This document shows, one piece after another, positions 24,302 through 32,859 of a stretch of 64,000 nt of DNA. How positions within the stretch are numbered: position 1 is the first letter of the stretch; each line of letters starts with the position of its first letter. Where the stretch lies: the NCBI RefSeq assembly GCF_900129775.1, contig NZ_FQWV01000003.1:248001-312000 (forward strand), read 5' to 3'. The position numbers and the translations under genes were made by a program. This DNA comes from Halobaculum gomorrense. Its GTDB lineage: Archaea > Halobacteriota > Halobacteria > Halobacteriales > Haloferacaceae. A model generated the notes under the pieces. It was given only the letters and a program-made list of their open reading frames with translations. It ran no database searches and had not been told where the DNA came from.

Positions 24302-26434
24302 TCAGTCGTCCGCCGGCGTGTCGTCCGTCGACGCCTCGTCCGCGGGGTCGATGTCGACCTCGATCTCCGCGGCTGCGGCCTTGTACTCGGGGATCTTCGC
24401 GCGCTCGTCGAGCACGTCGTTCGTCAGCCGGTTGGCCGAGGCGGCGGCGAAGTGCGGCGTCGTCCAGATGGACCCCTCCTTGATCGCCTCCGTCACCTGT
24501 ACCTTCACCTCGATCTCGCCGCGTCGCGACCGGAGTTTCACCGTGTCACCGTCCTCGATGCCGTACCGGTCGGCGTCGTTCGGGTGGATGTCGACGAAGT
24601 TCTCCGGGTGCTGGCGCTTCAGCGTGGGGGAACGTCTGCTCATCGTCCCCGTGTTGTAGTGCTCCTCGAGCCGGCCGGTCGTGAGGATGAGCGGATACTC
24701 CTCGTCCGGGACTTCCGCCGGCGACTGATGGCGGACGCCCTCGATCTGGCCGTAGCCGCTGTCCGTCGTGAAGCCGTCCTCGTAGAGGAACGAGTCGCCC
24801 TCGTCGCCCGGCTCCTTGCACGGCCAGTGGATCCCCGTCTCACCCAGCGCGTCGTAGGTCATGCCGTGGTAGTCGGGACACACCTGTCGGAGTTCCTCGA
24901 AGACGTCCTCCGGGCCGTCGAAGTCGAATCCCTCCCCGAACAGTCGGGTGCCGACCTCACAGAGGATGTCGAGGTCGTGTTTCGTGGTCTCGTGGACCTT
25001 CCCGGCGCCGCGCATCCGCTGGACCCGCCGGTCGGTGTTGGTGACCGTCCCGCCGCGCTCTGCCCACGTCGTCGCCGGCAGGATCACGTCGGCGTACTTG
25101 GCGGTCTCGGTCATGAAGATGTCCTGGACACAGAGGAACTCGAGGTCCTTGATGCGCTCCTCGACGCGGTTGCCGTCCGGCTCCGACATCACGGGGTTCT
25201 CGCCCATGATGTAGAGCCCGTGGACGGTGTCGCCGGCGGCGTGTGAGATCTCGACGTTCGTCAACCCCGGCTCCGGCGGGATCTCGAACCCCCAGACGTC
25301 CTCGACCGATTCGCGGGCCTCGTCGTCGTCGACGAGCTGGTAGCCGGGAAGGACGTTCGGCATCGCGCCGACGTCACAGGCTCCCTGGACGTTGTTCTGG
25401 CCGCGCAGCGGGTTGACACCGGTCCCCGGTCGGCCGAGGTTGCCCGTGATCAGCGCGAGGTTGATCTCGTTTTGCACGTTGTCGACGCCGCAGGTGTGCT
25501 GGCTCATCCCCATCCCGGTGAAGATGGCGGAGTTGTTCGCCATGGCGTACTTCTCGGCGGCGCGTTCGATGTCCTCGAGGGGGACGCCGCACTGCTCTGC
25601 AGCCTCCGCCTTGACGAAGTCCGAGAGCGTCTCCTTCAGGTGGTCGAATCCCTGCGTCCGCTCCTCGATGAACGCCTCGTCGATCCACCCCTCATCGGGG
25701 TTCTCCTCGTGCTTCTCGAGGATGGTCTTGATGACGACGTTGAGCAGCGGGATGTCCGTCCCCGGCTCGTTCTGGAGGTGCATGTGTCGCTCCGTCCCCT
25801 CGATGTCGAACGAGCGCGTGGTCTTGTTCGCGTGCGGGTCGACCTGGATGACCGTCGCCCCCTCGAGGACGGCCTGCCGGAAGTACTGGCTGTTGGCGAT
25901 CGGGTGTTGCTCGCCCGGGTTCGCCCCCTGGATCCAGAACACGTCGGCCTTCTCCTCGAGGTCCGCCATGCTGTTGGTCATCGCCCCGGCGCCGAGGCTC
26001 GTCCGCAGCGCCCACACCGTCGACGCGTGACACATCCGCGTGCAGTTGTCGATTTGATTGGTGCCGTAGCGGCGGGCGAGCTTCTGGAGGAGGTAGTTCT
26101 CCTCGTTCATCGTCTTCGAGGAACTGAAGAAGCCCATCCCGTCCGGGCCGTAGTCGTCGTGGATGCGCTCCATCTCCTCGACGATGTACGAGTACGCCTC
26201 GTCCCAGGACGCTTCACGGAACTCCCCGTCCTCCTTGATGAGCGGGTCGGTCAGTCGGTCCTCGTGTTCAACGACCTCCGTGGCGGCACCGCCTTTGATG
26301 CAGATGCTCCCTTCGTTGACCGGCGCGTCGGCCCACGGCATGAATCGCATGTCGCCGGGCCGTACTTTGATGCCACAGCCGACACCGCAGTACGGACAGA
26401 TCGTCTTGATCGGTTCGTTATTTTCTGTTGACAT
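24302..26434 (-). CDS. fdhA: Molybdopterin formate dehydrogenase catalytic subunit
   Basis: A 710-residue oxidoreductase of the FdhF/FdhA type that oxidises formate to CO2. An N-terminal 4Fe-4S site uses C13, C16, C20 and C45 (CPYCGVGC then CIKG). The active-site Mo ligand is Cys in TRMCHAST (selenocysteine in some homologues), followed by the conserved His. Bis-MGD-binding segments include DVFWIQGANPGEQHP, GMGMSQHTCG, RGQNNVQGACD and DVILPATTWAERGGT. The C-terminal domain has RSPTLKRQHPENFVDIHP. No accessory subunit or FdhD gene is adjacent, so electrons must go to a carrier encoded elsewhere. It could finish methyl oxidation after formate-tetrahydrofolate ligase. Confidence 0.9.
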   Translation of the reverse strand: MSTENNEPIKTICPYCGVGCGIKVRPGDMRFMPWADAPVNEGSICIKGGAATEVVEHEDRLTDPLIKEDGEFREASWDEAYSYIVEEMERIHDDYGPDGMGFFSSSKTMNEENYLLQKLARRYGTNQIDNCTRMCHASTVWALRTSLGAGAMTNSMADLEEKADVFWIQGANPGEQHPIANSQYFRQAVLEGATVIQVDPHANKTTRSFDIEGTERHMHLQNEPGTDIPLLNVVIKTILEKHEENPDEGWIDEAFIEERTQGFDHLKETLSDFVKAEAAEQCGVPLEDIERAAEKYAMANNSAIFTGMGMSQHTCGVDNVQNEINLALITGNLGRPGTGVNPLRGQNNVQGACDVGAMPNVLPGYQLVDDDEARESVEDVWGFEIPPEPGLTNVEISHAAGDTVHGLYIMGENPVMSEPDGNRVEERIKDLEFLCVQDIFMTETAKYADVILPATTWAERGGTVTNTDRRVQRMRGAGKVHETTKHDLDILCEVGTRLFGEGFDFDGPEDVFEELRQVCPDYHGMTYDALGETGIHWPCKEPGDEGDSFLYEDGFTTDSGYGQIEGVRHQSPAEVPDEEYPLILTTGRLEEHYNTGTMSRRSPTLKRQHPENFVDIHPNDADRYGIEDGDTVKLRSRRGEIEVKVQVTEAIKEGSIWTTPHFAAASANRLTNDVLDERAKIPEYKAAAAEIEVDIDPADEASTDDTPADD

Positions 26435-26599
26435 TATTGGTGAACCCCGGGCTTGCTGCCCACCTCTCGGAGTCTTACCTCTGATATGACCGCCCCACTT
26501 GTATGAAGCTTTCCGCGACCACCCGTTCAGTCGCCAGCGTACCGCGCTCAGCCCGGCTCGGGGAAACGTTGACCCCGGTCGTCCTCGAAGCGACGTGAT

Positions 26600-27166
26600 A
26601 TGGAACTCACGCGCTCGCTCGTCGAGCGGAATGCCCGGGAATACGCCGAGCTCGAGCCGCTAGCCACCGTCGAGGCGGAACACGTCGAGCTGCTCCCGGG
26701 GACGTTCGAAAGCGGCGAGTTCGGCCGTCGCGACGCCCAATGGGTCGTTCAGTGGTACTTCAGGCGGTTCCTCGGTGCGTACCCCGACAAGGAGCGTCGA
26801 GCGACCGAAGAGGCGTTCCGCGACAACGAGTTCACGACGGTGCGAGACGCGCTGACAACGGTCCGCTCGTCGGGGGGAACGGCCGAGAAACTCGACCGTC
26901 TGACGACGCTCGACGGGGTGGACGTCCCGGTCGCCTCGGCGTTCCTCCTATTCATATTTCCGTCTCGATACGTCGTGCTTGGCGAGCGGGAGTGGACGGT
27001 CCTGCACGCGGCCGGCGAACTCGACGCGCCCTACCCTGAGGTCCCGTCGATCGACGACTACCAGACGTACGACGCACGCTGTCGGGAGCTCCGCGAGCGG
27101 TTCGACGTGGACGCGTGGACCCTCTACCGGGCGCTGTGGCGACTCGGCGCCGACCGCGAGGATTGA
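26600..27166 (+). CDS. Haloarchaeal protein of unknown function, helical with HhH-like segment
   Basis: A 188-residue acidic protein from the ATG at 26600. The central part (about 80-125), with LTTVRSSGGTAEKLDRLTTLDGVDVPVASAFLLF and then FPSRYVVL, resembles the helix-hairpin-helix stretch of DNA glycosylase-like proteins (L-x2-L-x-G-V-x-V-A-S-A), but catalytic Lys/Asp residues cannot be identified with confidence. It ends with an aromatic helix (WTLYRALWRLGA). No signal peptide. The neighbours give no hint: formate dehydrogenase diverges upstream and a membrane protein follows. Annotated in related genomes as hypothetical. Confidence 0.62.
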   Translation: MELTRSLVERNAREYAELEPLATVEAEHVELLPGTFESGEFGRRDAQWVVQWYFRRFLGAYPDKERRATEEAFRDNEFTTVRDALTTVRSSGGTAEKLDRLTTLDGVDVPVASAFLLFIFPSRYVVLGEREWTVLHAAGELDAPYPEVPSIDDYQTYDARCRELRERFDVDAWTLYRALWRLGADRED

Positions 27167-27284
27167 TCCCGGGCCGCCCGAAGGTTCTTTCGCGTGCTGT
27201 GCCTCGTGGGGAGCGATGGGAGACGCCCTCCAACGAACCCCACCCGCTCGACCGCCGGCAGCGACGACCCCGAGGTGACCGCCG

Positions 27285-28025
27285 GTGCGAGCGCTCGAGT
27301 CCCGGCTACCGGACGCGGTGCCGGCCAGCCTGCTGCTCGTCGTCGAGATCGCCCTGCTCGTCAACCCCGCCGTCCCCGGCGTTCACGTCGGCGAGGGCGA
27401 GGTCACCAGATACGAGGCGGCGCGCGTGAGCTACGACGACGCCGACGGGCTCCGGATCGTCGACGTGTCGAGCGGCGAGCCGCGCGAGCTCGTCGACGTC
27501 GACGACGACATCGGGTGTGAGGAGCTGGGTGGGCGCGTCTGCCAGTTCGAGCGTGCGGTGCTCGACGGAACCGACATCGGGGGGCCCGACCCCTTCCTGA
27601 CCGAGGCGCAGTACACGTACGTCTACTTCAACGACACGCTCTACGGGCAGACGGCCACCGACGGGCCGAACGGGACGACCGCAGCGCTCGAACCGGTGAC
27701 CGACGACGACCCGCTCGGCCGCATCGCCCTGACGGGTGACTACTCCCCGTCCGTCCGTCGCGCCATCGACGGCGAGACGGTGCTCGTCTACGGCGAGCTG
27801 TCGGTCGAGAACCAGCTGATCGAGCACGAGGGCGCGTACTACACGGTCCTGCCGACCGCCGGCAAGCGGTACGGTGGCGGCGGGAGCTTCTGTGCGTCGA
27901 GCGGCGAGGGGTTCTGCGAGGCCGCCGACGCCAAGCGGACGACCGACACCCTGCTCACCCTCGGCTCGCGGCTGCTGGGCGGGCTGCTGCTGCTCGCGGG
28001 ATACACGCGCCGTGGACCGGACTGA
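27285..28025 (+). CDS. Membrane-anchored protein with extracytoplasmic beta domain, unknown function
   Basis: The GTG at 27285 gives 246 residues. A hydrophobic segment at about 10-30 (PASLLLVVEIALLVNPA) and another near the C-terminus (about 215-240, LLTLGSRLLGGLLLLAGY) enclose an acidic, beta-rich middle of about 180 residues that contains Cys pairs (GCEELGGRVC, FCASSGEGFC), suggesting an exported domain fixed by two helices. Length and layout match haloarchaeal hypothetical surface proteins. No catalytic motif. It converges on the flavoprotein gene with an 11-base gap. Confidence 0.65.
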   Translation: MRALESRLPDAVPASLLLVVEIALLVNPAVPGVHVGEGEVTRYEAARVSYDDADGLRIVDVSSGEPRELVDVDDDIGCEELGGRVCQFERAVLDGTDIGGPDPFLTEAQYTYVYFNDTLYGQTATDGPNGTTAALEPVTDDDPLGRIALTGDYSPSVRRAIDGETVLVYGELSVENQLIEHEGAYYTVLPTAGKRYGGGGSFCASSGEGFCEAADAKRTTDTLLTLGSRLLGGLLLLAGYTRRGPD

Positions 28026-28036
28026 CGCGCCCTTGG

Positions 28037-29416
28037 TCAGTCGGGGAACGCGACCGTCGAGAACAGCCCCTCGGGATCCCACCGGCGCTTCACCGCCGCG
28101 AGCCGGTCGTAGTTCCCGCCGTAGGCTGCTCGGCGCCGTGTATCGCCCTCGTCGGCGGTGAGGAAGTTCGCGGCCGCCGCCCCGGTCGTGTACGGCGCCA
28201 GCGCCTCGTAGCCGGTCTCGACCCACTCGACGTGAGCCGCGTCGGCGGCCGGGTCCTCCCACCGGGCTTCGAGGAGCAGGTGGTGGGCCGCGTCGCGGTG
28301 CGGGTAGGCGGTCTCGTCCGGGGGTGGCGCCGTCTCCGCGCCGCCGCGCGGCGAGACGAACAGCGTCGCCTCCCCGTCGGGCACGTCGGTTGCGTACTCG
28401 ACCGCCGTCTCGATGGCTGGCTCGGGGAGCGCGTCGAGATACTGGCTCCGCAGGTGCGTTCGCTTTGCCCCGCCGCTGTCGCCCGCTCGCTGGAACGTCT
28501 CGTAGGCTCGCCCCTGGAGCGTGTCCGCGAGCGGGTCGCCGAAGGTACGGAGCGGCGCGAGCACCTCCCGTCCCTCGGCGGGCGGGCCGGCGTGGAAGGC
28601 GATCAAGATGGCGACACGGGTCCCGTGTGCGTGTTCGGGGAACGTCGGCGAGGCCGGCAGCTCCATCACGCCGAACAGCAGCCTGACCTCCGGCGGCGCG
28701 TCCGCGGTGAACGACGCGTAGCGGCGTAGCAACGCCGGGGCGTCCTCCAGCCGGTGGACGAGCGAGCCGGCGAACACCTCCCCGATCTCGTGGAGGTCGA
28801 ACTCGAAGCTCGTCACGACGCCGAAAGCCCCGCCGCCGCCCCGCAGCGCCCAGAACAGCTCCGGGTTCTCGGTCGCGCTCGCCCGGACTAGCTCCCCGTC
28901 GGCGGTGACGAGATCTACCGAGCGGAGGTTGTCGCTGGTGAGCCCGTGTTTCCGCGAGAGCCACCCCACACCGCCGCCGAGCGTCAGCCCGGCGACCCCG
29001 ATGTTCGGGTCCTGTCCGCCCGGCACGGCGAGATCGAACGCCGTCGTCTCGTGGTCGACGTCGCCCCACGTCGCCCCGGGTCCGACCCGCGCCGTCCGCG
29101 CCTCGGGGTCGACCCGGATGCCGTCCATGGCGCCGAGGTCGAGCGTCAGCCCACCGTCGGTGAGCGCGCTCCCGGAGACGTGGTGGCCGCCGCCCTTGAC
29201 CGAGAGGTCGAGACCGTGTTCGCGGGCGGCGTTCACCCCCGCCACGACGTCGGCGACGCCGCGACAGCTAAGGATCGCTGCCGGCTCGCGGTCGATCCGC
29301 GCGTTCCAGATCGTCCGGGCCGACTCGTAGTCGGGGCTGCCGGGTTCGAGCACGGTGCCGCGCGTCCGCTCGGCGAGCGAGGCGGCGAAATCGGGGACCT
29401 CGGTCGGGTCGGTCAC
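28037..29416 (-). CDS. FAD-dependent oxidoreductase of the berberine-bridge (BBE) type
   Basis: A 459-residue flavoprotein: a PCMH FAD-binding domain (about 40-215) with VKGGGHHVSG, whose His is the usual covalent flavin link, then VGPGATWGDV, GLTLGGGVGWLSRKHGLTSDN and LFWALRGGGGAFGVV. The C-terminal BBE signature NYDRLAAVKRRWDPEGLF is present. The second, cysteinyl, attachment site of plant BBE is not evident, so monocovalent FAD is likely. The family oxidises alcohols, sugars or amines; the substrate is unknown. It lies downstream of formate-tetrahydrofolate ligase and the MttB-like gene on the same strand, 63 bases after the former, so participation in methylamine metabolism is conceivable. 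Confidence 0.85.
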   Translation of the reverse strand: MTDPTEVPDFAASLAERTRGTVLEPGSPDYESARTIWNARIDREPAAILSCRGVADVVAGVNAAREHGLDLSVKGGGHHVSGSALTDGGLTLDLGAMDGIRVDPEARTARVGPGATWGDVDHETTAFDLAVPGGQDPNIGVAGLTLGGGVGWLSRKHGLTSDNLRSVDLVTADGELVRASATENPELFWALRGGGGAFGVVTSFEFDLHEIGEVFAGSLVHRLEDAPALLRRYASFTADAPPEVRLLFGVMELPASPTFPEHAHGTRVAILIAFHAGPPAEGREVLAPLRTFGDPLADTLQGRAYETFQRAGDSGGAKRTHLRSQYLDALPEPAIETAVEYATDVPDGEATLFVSPRGGAETAPPPDETAYPHRDAAHHLLLEARWEDPAADAAHVEWVETGYEALAPYTTGAAAANFLTADEGDTRRRAAYGGNYDRLAAVKRRWDPEGLFSTVAFPD

Positions 29417-29479
29417 GGGAGCCGGCCCGTCGATCGGTGTCGTTCGGTCATCGTGTCGACGGCGGGTGCAGCGGGGCCC

Positions 29480-31189
29480 TCAGAACAGCCCGCTGATGTT
29501 CTCGTCGGCGTCGATGTCCATGCCGGCGGCGGCCGGCTCCTCCGGCAGGCCGGGCAGCGTCAACACGTCGCCGGTAAGCACGACGAGGAAGCCCGCGCCG
29601 GCCGACGGGTACACCTCGGTCACCTCGAGCGTCCACCCCTCGGGGGCACCCTTCTTGCTGGCGTCGTCGCTGAACGAGTGGAACGTCTTCGACATGCAGA
29701 CTGGAACGTCATCGAAGTCGAGGTCGGTCAGCCGCTCGATGTCGTCCTCGGCGGAGCCGTGGTACTCGACGCCCTCGGCGCCGTAGATCTCGGTGGCGAC
29801 GGTCTCGATCTTCTCCTTGATCGAGGCGTCGACGTCGTACAGCGGGGCGAAGTCGGAGTCCGCCTCGATCGCGTCGGTGAGCTTCTCGGCGAGCTCGACG
29901 CCCCCTTCGCCGCCGTCGCTGAACACGTTCGACTCCGCGGCCGCGACGCCCAGCTCGTCCTCGCAGTGGTCGATGACGGTCTGGACTTCCTCGTCGGAGT
30001 CCTCGGGGAACCGGTTGATCGCGACGACGACCTCGACCCCGAACTTCCGGAGGTTCGAGACGTGCCTGTCGAGGTTCTCGAAGCCGCGTTCCAGCGCCTC
30101 GACGTTCTCGGATTCGAGCTCGTCAACGTCCGGCGGCCACATGTCGTAGCCGTGGTACTTCAGCGCGCGGACCGACGCGACGAGCGTCACCGCATCCGGC
30201 TCCATGTCGCCGAACCGGCAGACGATGTTCATGAACTTCTCCGCGCCGAGATCGGAGCCGAAGCCCGCCTCCGTGACGAGCACGTCGGCGAGGCTCGAGG
30301 CCACGTCGTCGGCGATCAGCGAGTTCGTCCCGTGGGCGATGTTGGCGAACGGGCCGCCGTGGACGAACGCGGGCGTCCCCTCGATGGTCTGGACCACGTT
30401 CGGCTTCAGCGCGTCCTTCAGCAGGATGGTGACCGCGCCGGTCGCGTCGATGTCGTCGACGGTGACCACGTCCCCGTCGCGGTCGTAGGCGACGATGATG
30501 CGGCCGATCCGCTCCTTGAGGTCCTGGATGCTGTCGGCGAGACACAGCACGGCCATGAGCTCGGACGCAGCGGTGAGGATGAACCCGTCCTCGCGGGGGA
30601 CGCCCGTCACGTCGCCGCCGAGCCCGATGACGATCTCGCGGAGCACGCGATCGTTCATGTCGATGGCACGCGGCCAGTTCACCCAGTTGACCGCGATATC
30701 GAGTTCGTTGTGCTGTTTGATGTGGTTGTCCAGCATCGTCGAGATGAGGTTGTGCGCCGACGTGAGCGCGTGCAGGTCGCCGGTGAAGTGGAGGTTGATG
30801 TCCTCCATCGGGAGCACCTGCGAGTAGCCGCCGCCCGCGGCGCCGCCCTTCACGCCGAACACGGGGCCGAGCGAGGGTTCACGGATGGCGATGAGCGCGT
30901 CCTGGCCGATCCGGTTGAACGCCTGCCCGAGGCCGACGGTGGTCACCGTCTTCCCCTCGCCGAGGGGCGTCGGTGTCATCCCGGTGACGAGGACGAGGTC
31001 GCTGTCGGCGTCCGACTCCTCGGTGATCCGCTCGATGGCGTCGAGTTTCACCTTCGCCTTCTCCTCGCCGTGGAGCTCGAGGTCGTCGCGGGCGAGCCCG
31101 AACGGCTCGACCACGTCGGCGATGTGCTCCGTCTGTACTGATTGTGCGATCTCGTAGTCGGTCGGGAACCCTCCGTCGTCTGGTGACAT
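29480..31189 (-). CDS. fhs: Formate-tetrahydrofolate ligase
   Basis: A 569-residue enzyme of usual Fhs length that links formate, ATP and tetrahydrofolate to 10-formyl-tetrahydrofolate, and can run in reverse to make ATP. The P-loop TPTPLGEGKT is at 72-81; further signatures are REPSLGPVFGVKGGAAGGGYSQV, LHFTGDLHAL, NWPRAIDMNDR, FVHGGPFANIAHGTNS and TEAGFGSDLGAEKF, all intact. In this neighbourhood (MttB-like gene upstream, two FolD copies, formate dehydrogenase) the reverse direction during methyl oxidation is plausible. Its own promoter is suggested by AT-rich sequence 20-60 bases before the start. Confidence 0.95.
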   Translation of the reverse strand: MSPDDGGFPTDYEIAQSVQTEHIADVVEPFGLARDDLELHGEEKAKVKLDAIERITEESDADSDLVLVTGMTPTPLGEGKTVTTVGLGQAFNRIGQDALIAIREPSLGPVFGVKGGAAGGGYSQVLPMEDINLHFTGDLHALTSAHNLISTMLDNHIKQHNELDIAVNWVNWPRAIDMNDRVLREIVIGLGGDVTGVPREDGFILTAASELMAVLCLADSIQDLKERIGRIIVAYDRDGDVVTVDDIDATGAVTILLKDALKPNVVQTIEGTPAFVHGGPFANIAHGTNSLIADDVASSLADVLVTEAGFGSDLGAEKFMNIVCRFGDMEPDAVTLVASVRALKYHGYDMWPPDVDELESENVEALERGFENLDRHVSNLRKFGVEVVVAINRFPEDSDEEVQTVIDHCEDELGVAAAESNVFSDGGEGGVELAEKLTDAIEADSDFAPLYDVDASIKEKIETVATEIYGAEGVEYHGSAEDDIERLTDLDFDDVPVCMSKTFHSFSDDASKKGAPEGWTLEVTEVYPSAGAGFLVVLTGDVLTLPGLPEEPAAAGMDIDADENISGLF

Positions 31190-31305
31190 TCTACAGGGAA
31201 GATTCGGAGCCTCCGTATGAATGTTCGCGTAGATATAACTGGATGGAGATGTCGAGTTTCGCGGCGCACGCCCAACGGGTCGTGTCTCGCGGCGCGTGCC
31301 GGCTC

Positions 31306-32733
31306 CTAGGTGTGGCGCTCGACGTAGGCGGCCAGATCCCGTTCGATGTCGGCGTCCATGGGGGGTCGCTCGTACGCCGCGAGACGCGCCTCGACCCGCT
31401 CGTGGGCGAGTTCCATCGCCGACTTCCCGCCGCTGGCCGACCAGTCGCCGTGCGTTCGCTTGTCGACGAACGCGGGCGAGAAGAACGCCGACTCGTCGGG
31501 CGCCCCCTCGTCGAGGAAGTGGCCGGCGGGGTCCGTCGCGGCCATCGCGTCGAGCGCGAACGTCCCCTCGTCGATCCGATAGCCGGCCCGGAACCGATCG
31601 AGATACCGGATTGCGTCACAGTCCAGCACGAACTTCTCCGGGGAGACCGTCGAGTACGACTCCATCACCCCGACGGCGTTGAGCACGTAATCGATGCCGC
31701 TGAAGGCCGTCACCGTCTGGAGCAGCATCGACTCGAACCCGCCGTGGTAGTCGACGGCCTTCGCGTCGGAGAGCCCGCCGCCGCCCCGCGACGGGAGCCC
31801 GTAGTATCGCCCCATGCGGGCCGCGAAGGAGACGAACAGCGCCGACTCCGGGCTCCCGATCGACAGCGACCCGTGGCGCGGGTCGATGTTCGAGGAGGGG
31901 ACGCCGTAGACGACCGGTGTCCCGGGGTTGACGAGCTGTGTCAGCGTGATCGCCACGAGGTTCTCCGCGTTCGCCTGCGCCATCGCCGCGGGGAGCGACG
32001 CCGGGCCGGACGCCCCGGCCATCGTGAACGAGGAGACGATCGGCGGCTGCCCGTGTTCGGCGTACGTCATCAGGCCGCCGAGATGTGCCTCGTCGATGCT
32101 GCGCGGGGGCGTCGTGTTGACGAGCCCCGCGACGTACGGCTTGCTGAGGTCCGGGTCGTCGACCGCTATCGCGACCAGCTCCAGACAGTCGCGGGCCCGG
32201 TCGGCCCCGTACGTCGACCCCATGACCGGCTTGTCGGTGTGGGTGAGCGCCCGCCACAACATCTCGTAGTGACCCGTGCCCGGCGGCACGTCGTCGAGTT
32301 CACACAGTCGGTAGCCCGTACAGGAGATCACGTCCTCGGTCTGGGCGAGCTTCAACAGCGTCTCGTAGTCGTCGCGCGTCCCCCGTCGACGCTCCGCCCC
32401 GTAGCGAACCACGTTCGCCGGGCCGTGGCCGGGCGCGCGGACCGGCTCGCCGTCGCCGCCGACGGTCACGTCGTTGTCGGGGTTGCGCGCGTGAAGCGTG
32501 AACTCCGCGGGGGCCGACGCGACGCACTCCTCGACGAGGTCCCGGGGGACCCGGACGAGGTCCCCGTCGACGGTCGCGCCGTTGGCGTCGAGCAGCGCTC
32601 GAGCACGGTCGTGGTTCAGCTGGACGCCGAGCTCCTCGACGATCCGCATCGACGCCTCGTGGACCGCGGCGGCCCCGTCGGCGTCCAGCCGCTCGAGGGA
32701 TGGGAAGTCCAGCGTTCCCCGGTCGTCGGTCAC
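31306..32733 (-). CDS. MttB-family (COG5598) methyltransferase without pyrrolysine
   Basis: The GTG whose complement ends at 32733 gives 475 residues (V/MTDDRGTLDFPSLERL), close to family length, and has a TATA-like box at the leaderless distance; a TTG start 54 bases upstream is less likely. The TIM-barrel motif order matches trimethylamine methyltransferase homologues: VPRDLVEECVASAP, GTRDDYETLLKLAQTED, MGSTYGAD, VNTTPPRSIDEAHLGGLM, and the late PAGHFLDEGAPDESAFFSP. No in-frame amber codon occurs, so it belongs to the Pyl-less branch that includes glycine-betaine methyltransferase MtgB. Those enzymes pass methyl groups to a corrinoid protein; none is encoded in this window. The substrate is inferred. 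Confidence 0.85.
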   Translation of the reverse strand: MTDDRGTLDFPSLERLDADGAAAVHEASMRIVEELGVQLNHDRARALLDANGATVDGDLVRVPRDLVEECVASAPAEFTLHARNPDNDVTVGGDGEPVRAPGHGPANVVRYGAERRRGTRDDYETLLKLAQTEDVISCTGYRLCELDDVPPGTGHYEMLWRALTHTDKPVMGSTYGADRARDCLELVAIAVDDPDLSKPYVAGLVNTTPPRSIDEAHLGGLMTYAEHGQPPIVSSFTMAGASGPASLPAAMAQANAENLVAITLTQLVNPGTPVVYGVPSSNIDPRHGSLSIGSPESALFVSFAARMGRYYGLPSRGGGGLSDAKAVDYHGGFESMLLQTVTAFSGIDYVLNAVGVMESYSTVSPEKFVLDCDAIRYLDRFRAGYRIDEGTFALDAMAATDPAGHFLDEGAPDESAFFSPAFVDKRTHGDWSASGGKSAMELAHERVEARLAAYERPPMDADIERDLAAYVERHT

Positions 32734-32754
32734 GACCGTCGTATCCGGGTCGAC

Positions 32755-32763
32755 GGTTAATGC
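32755..32763 (-). promoter_or_regulatory. TATA-like box for the MttB-like gene
   Basis: GCATTAACC on the minus strand is centred about 26 bases before the GTG at 32733. It supports that start over the TTG at 32787. Confidence 0.4.
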
Positions 32764-32827
32764 GTTGTGCCTCCCCTCGACATGCAAGCGACGCGACCGG
32801 TCGAGGTTCGGCGCGGCTGGCCTACCG

Positions 32828-32834
32828 TTTTATT
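32828..32834 (+). promoter_or_regulatory. TATA-like box for the folC-folP fusion gene
   Basis: TTTTATT is centred 29 bases before the ATG at 32860, as for a leaderless transcript, and decides that start against longer upstream readings. Confidence 0.55.
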
Positions 32835-32859
32835 CCATTACCGGGGAACCACGTCCGAC

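Noticed and set aside
28946-31141. 731-codon plus-strand frame opposite fhs
   Set aside because: Antisense to an intact formate-tetrahydrofolate ligase; long opposite frames are expected at this GC content.
31306-32733. Pyrrolysine in the MttB-like protein
   Set aside because: The frame has no internal TAG; it belongs to the non-pyrrolysine branch.
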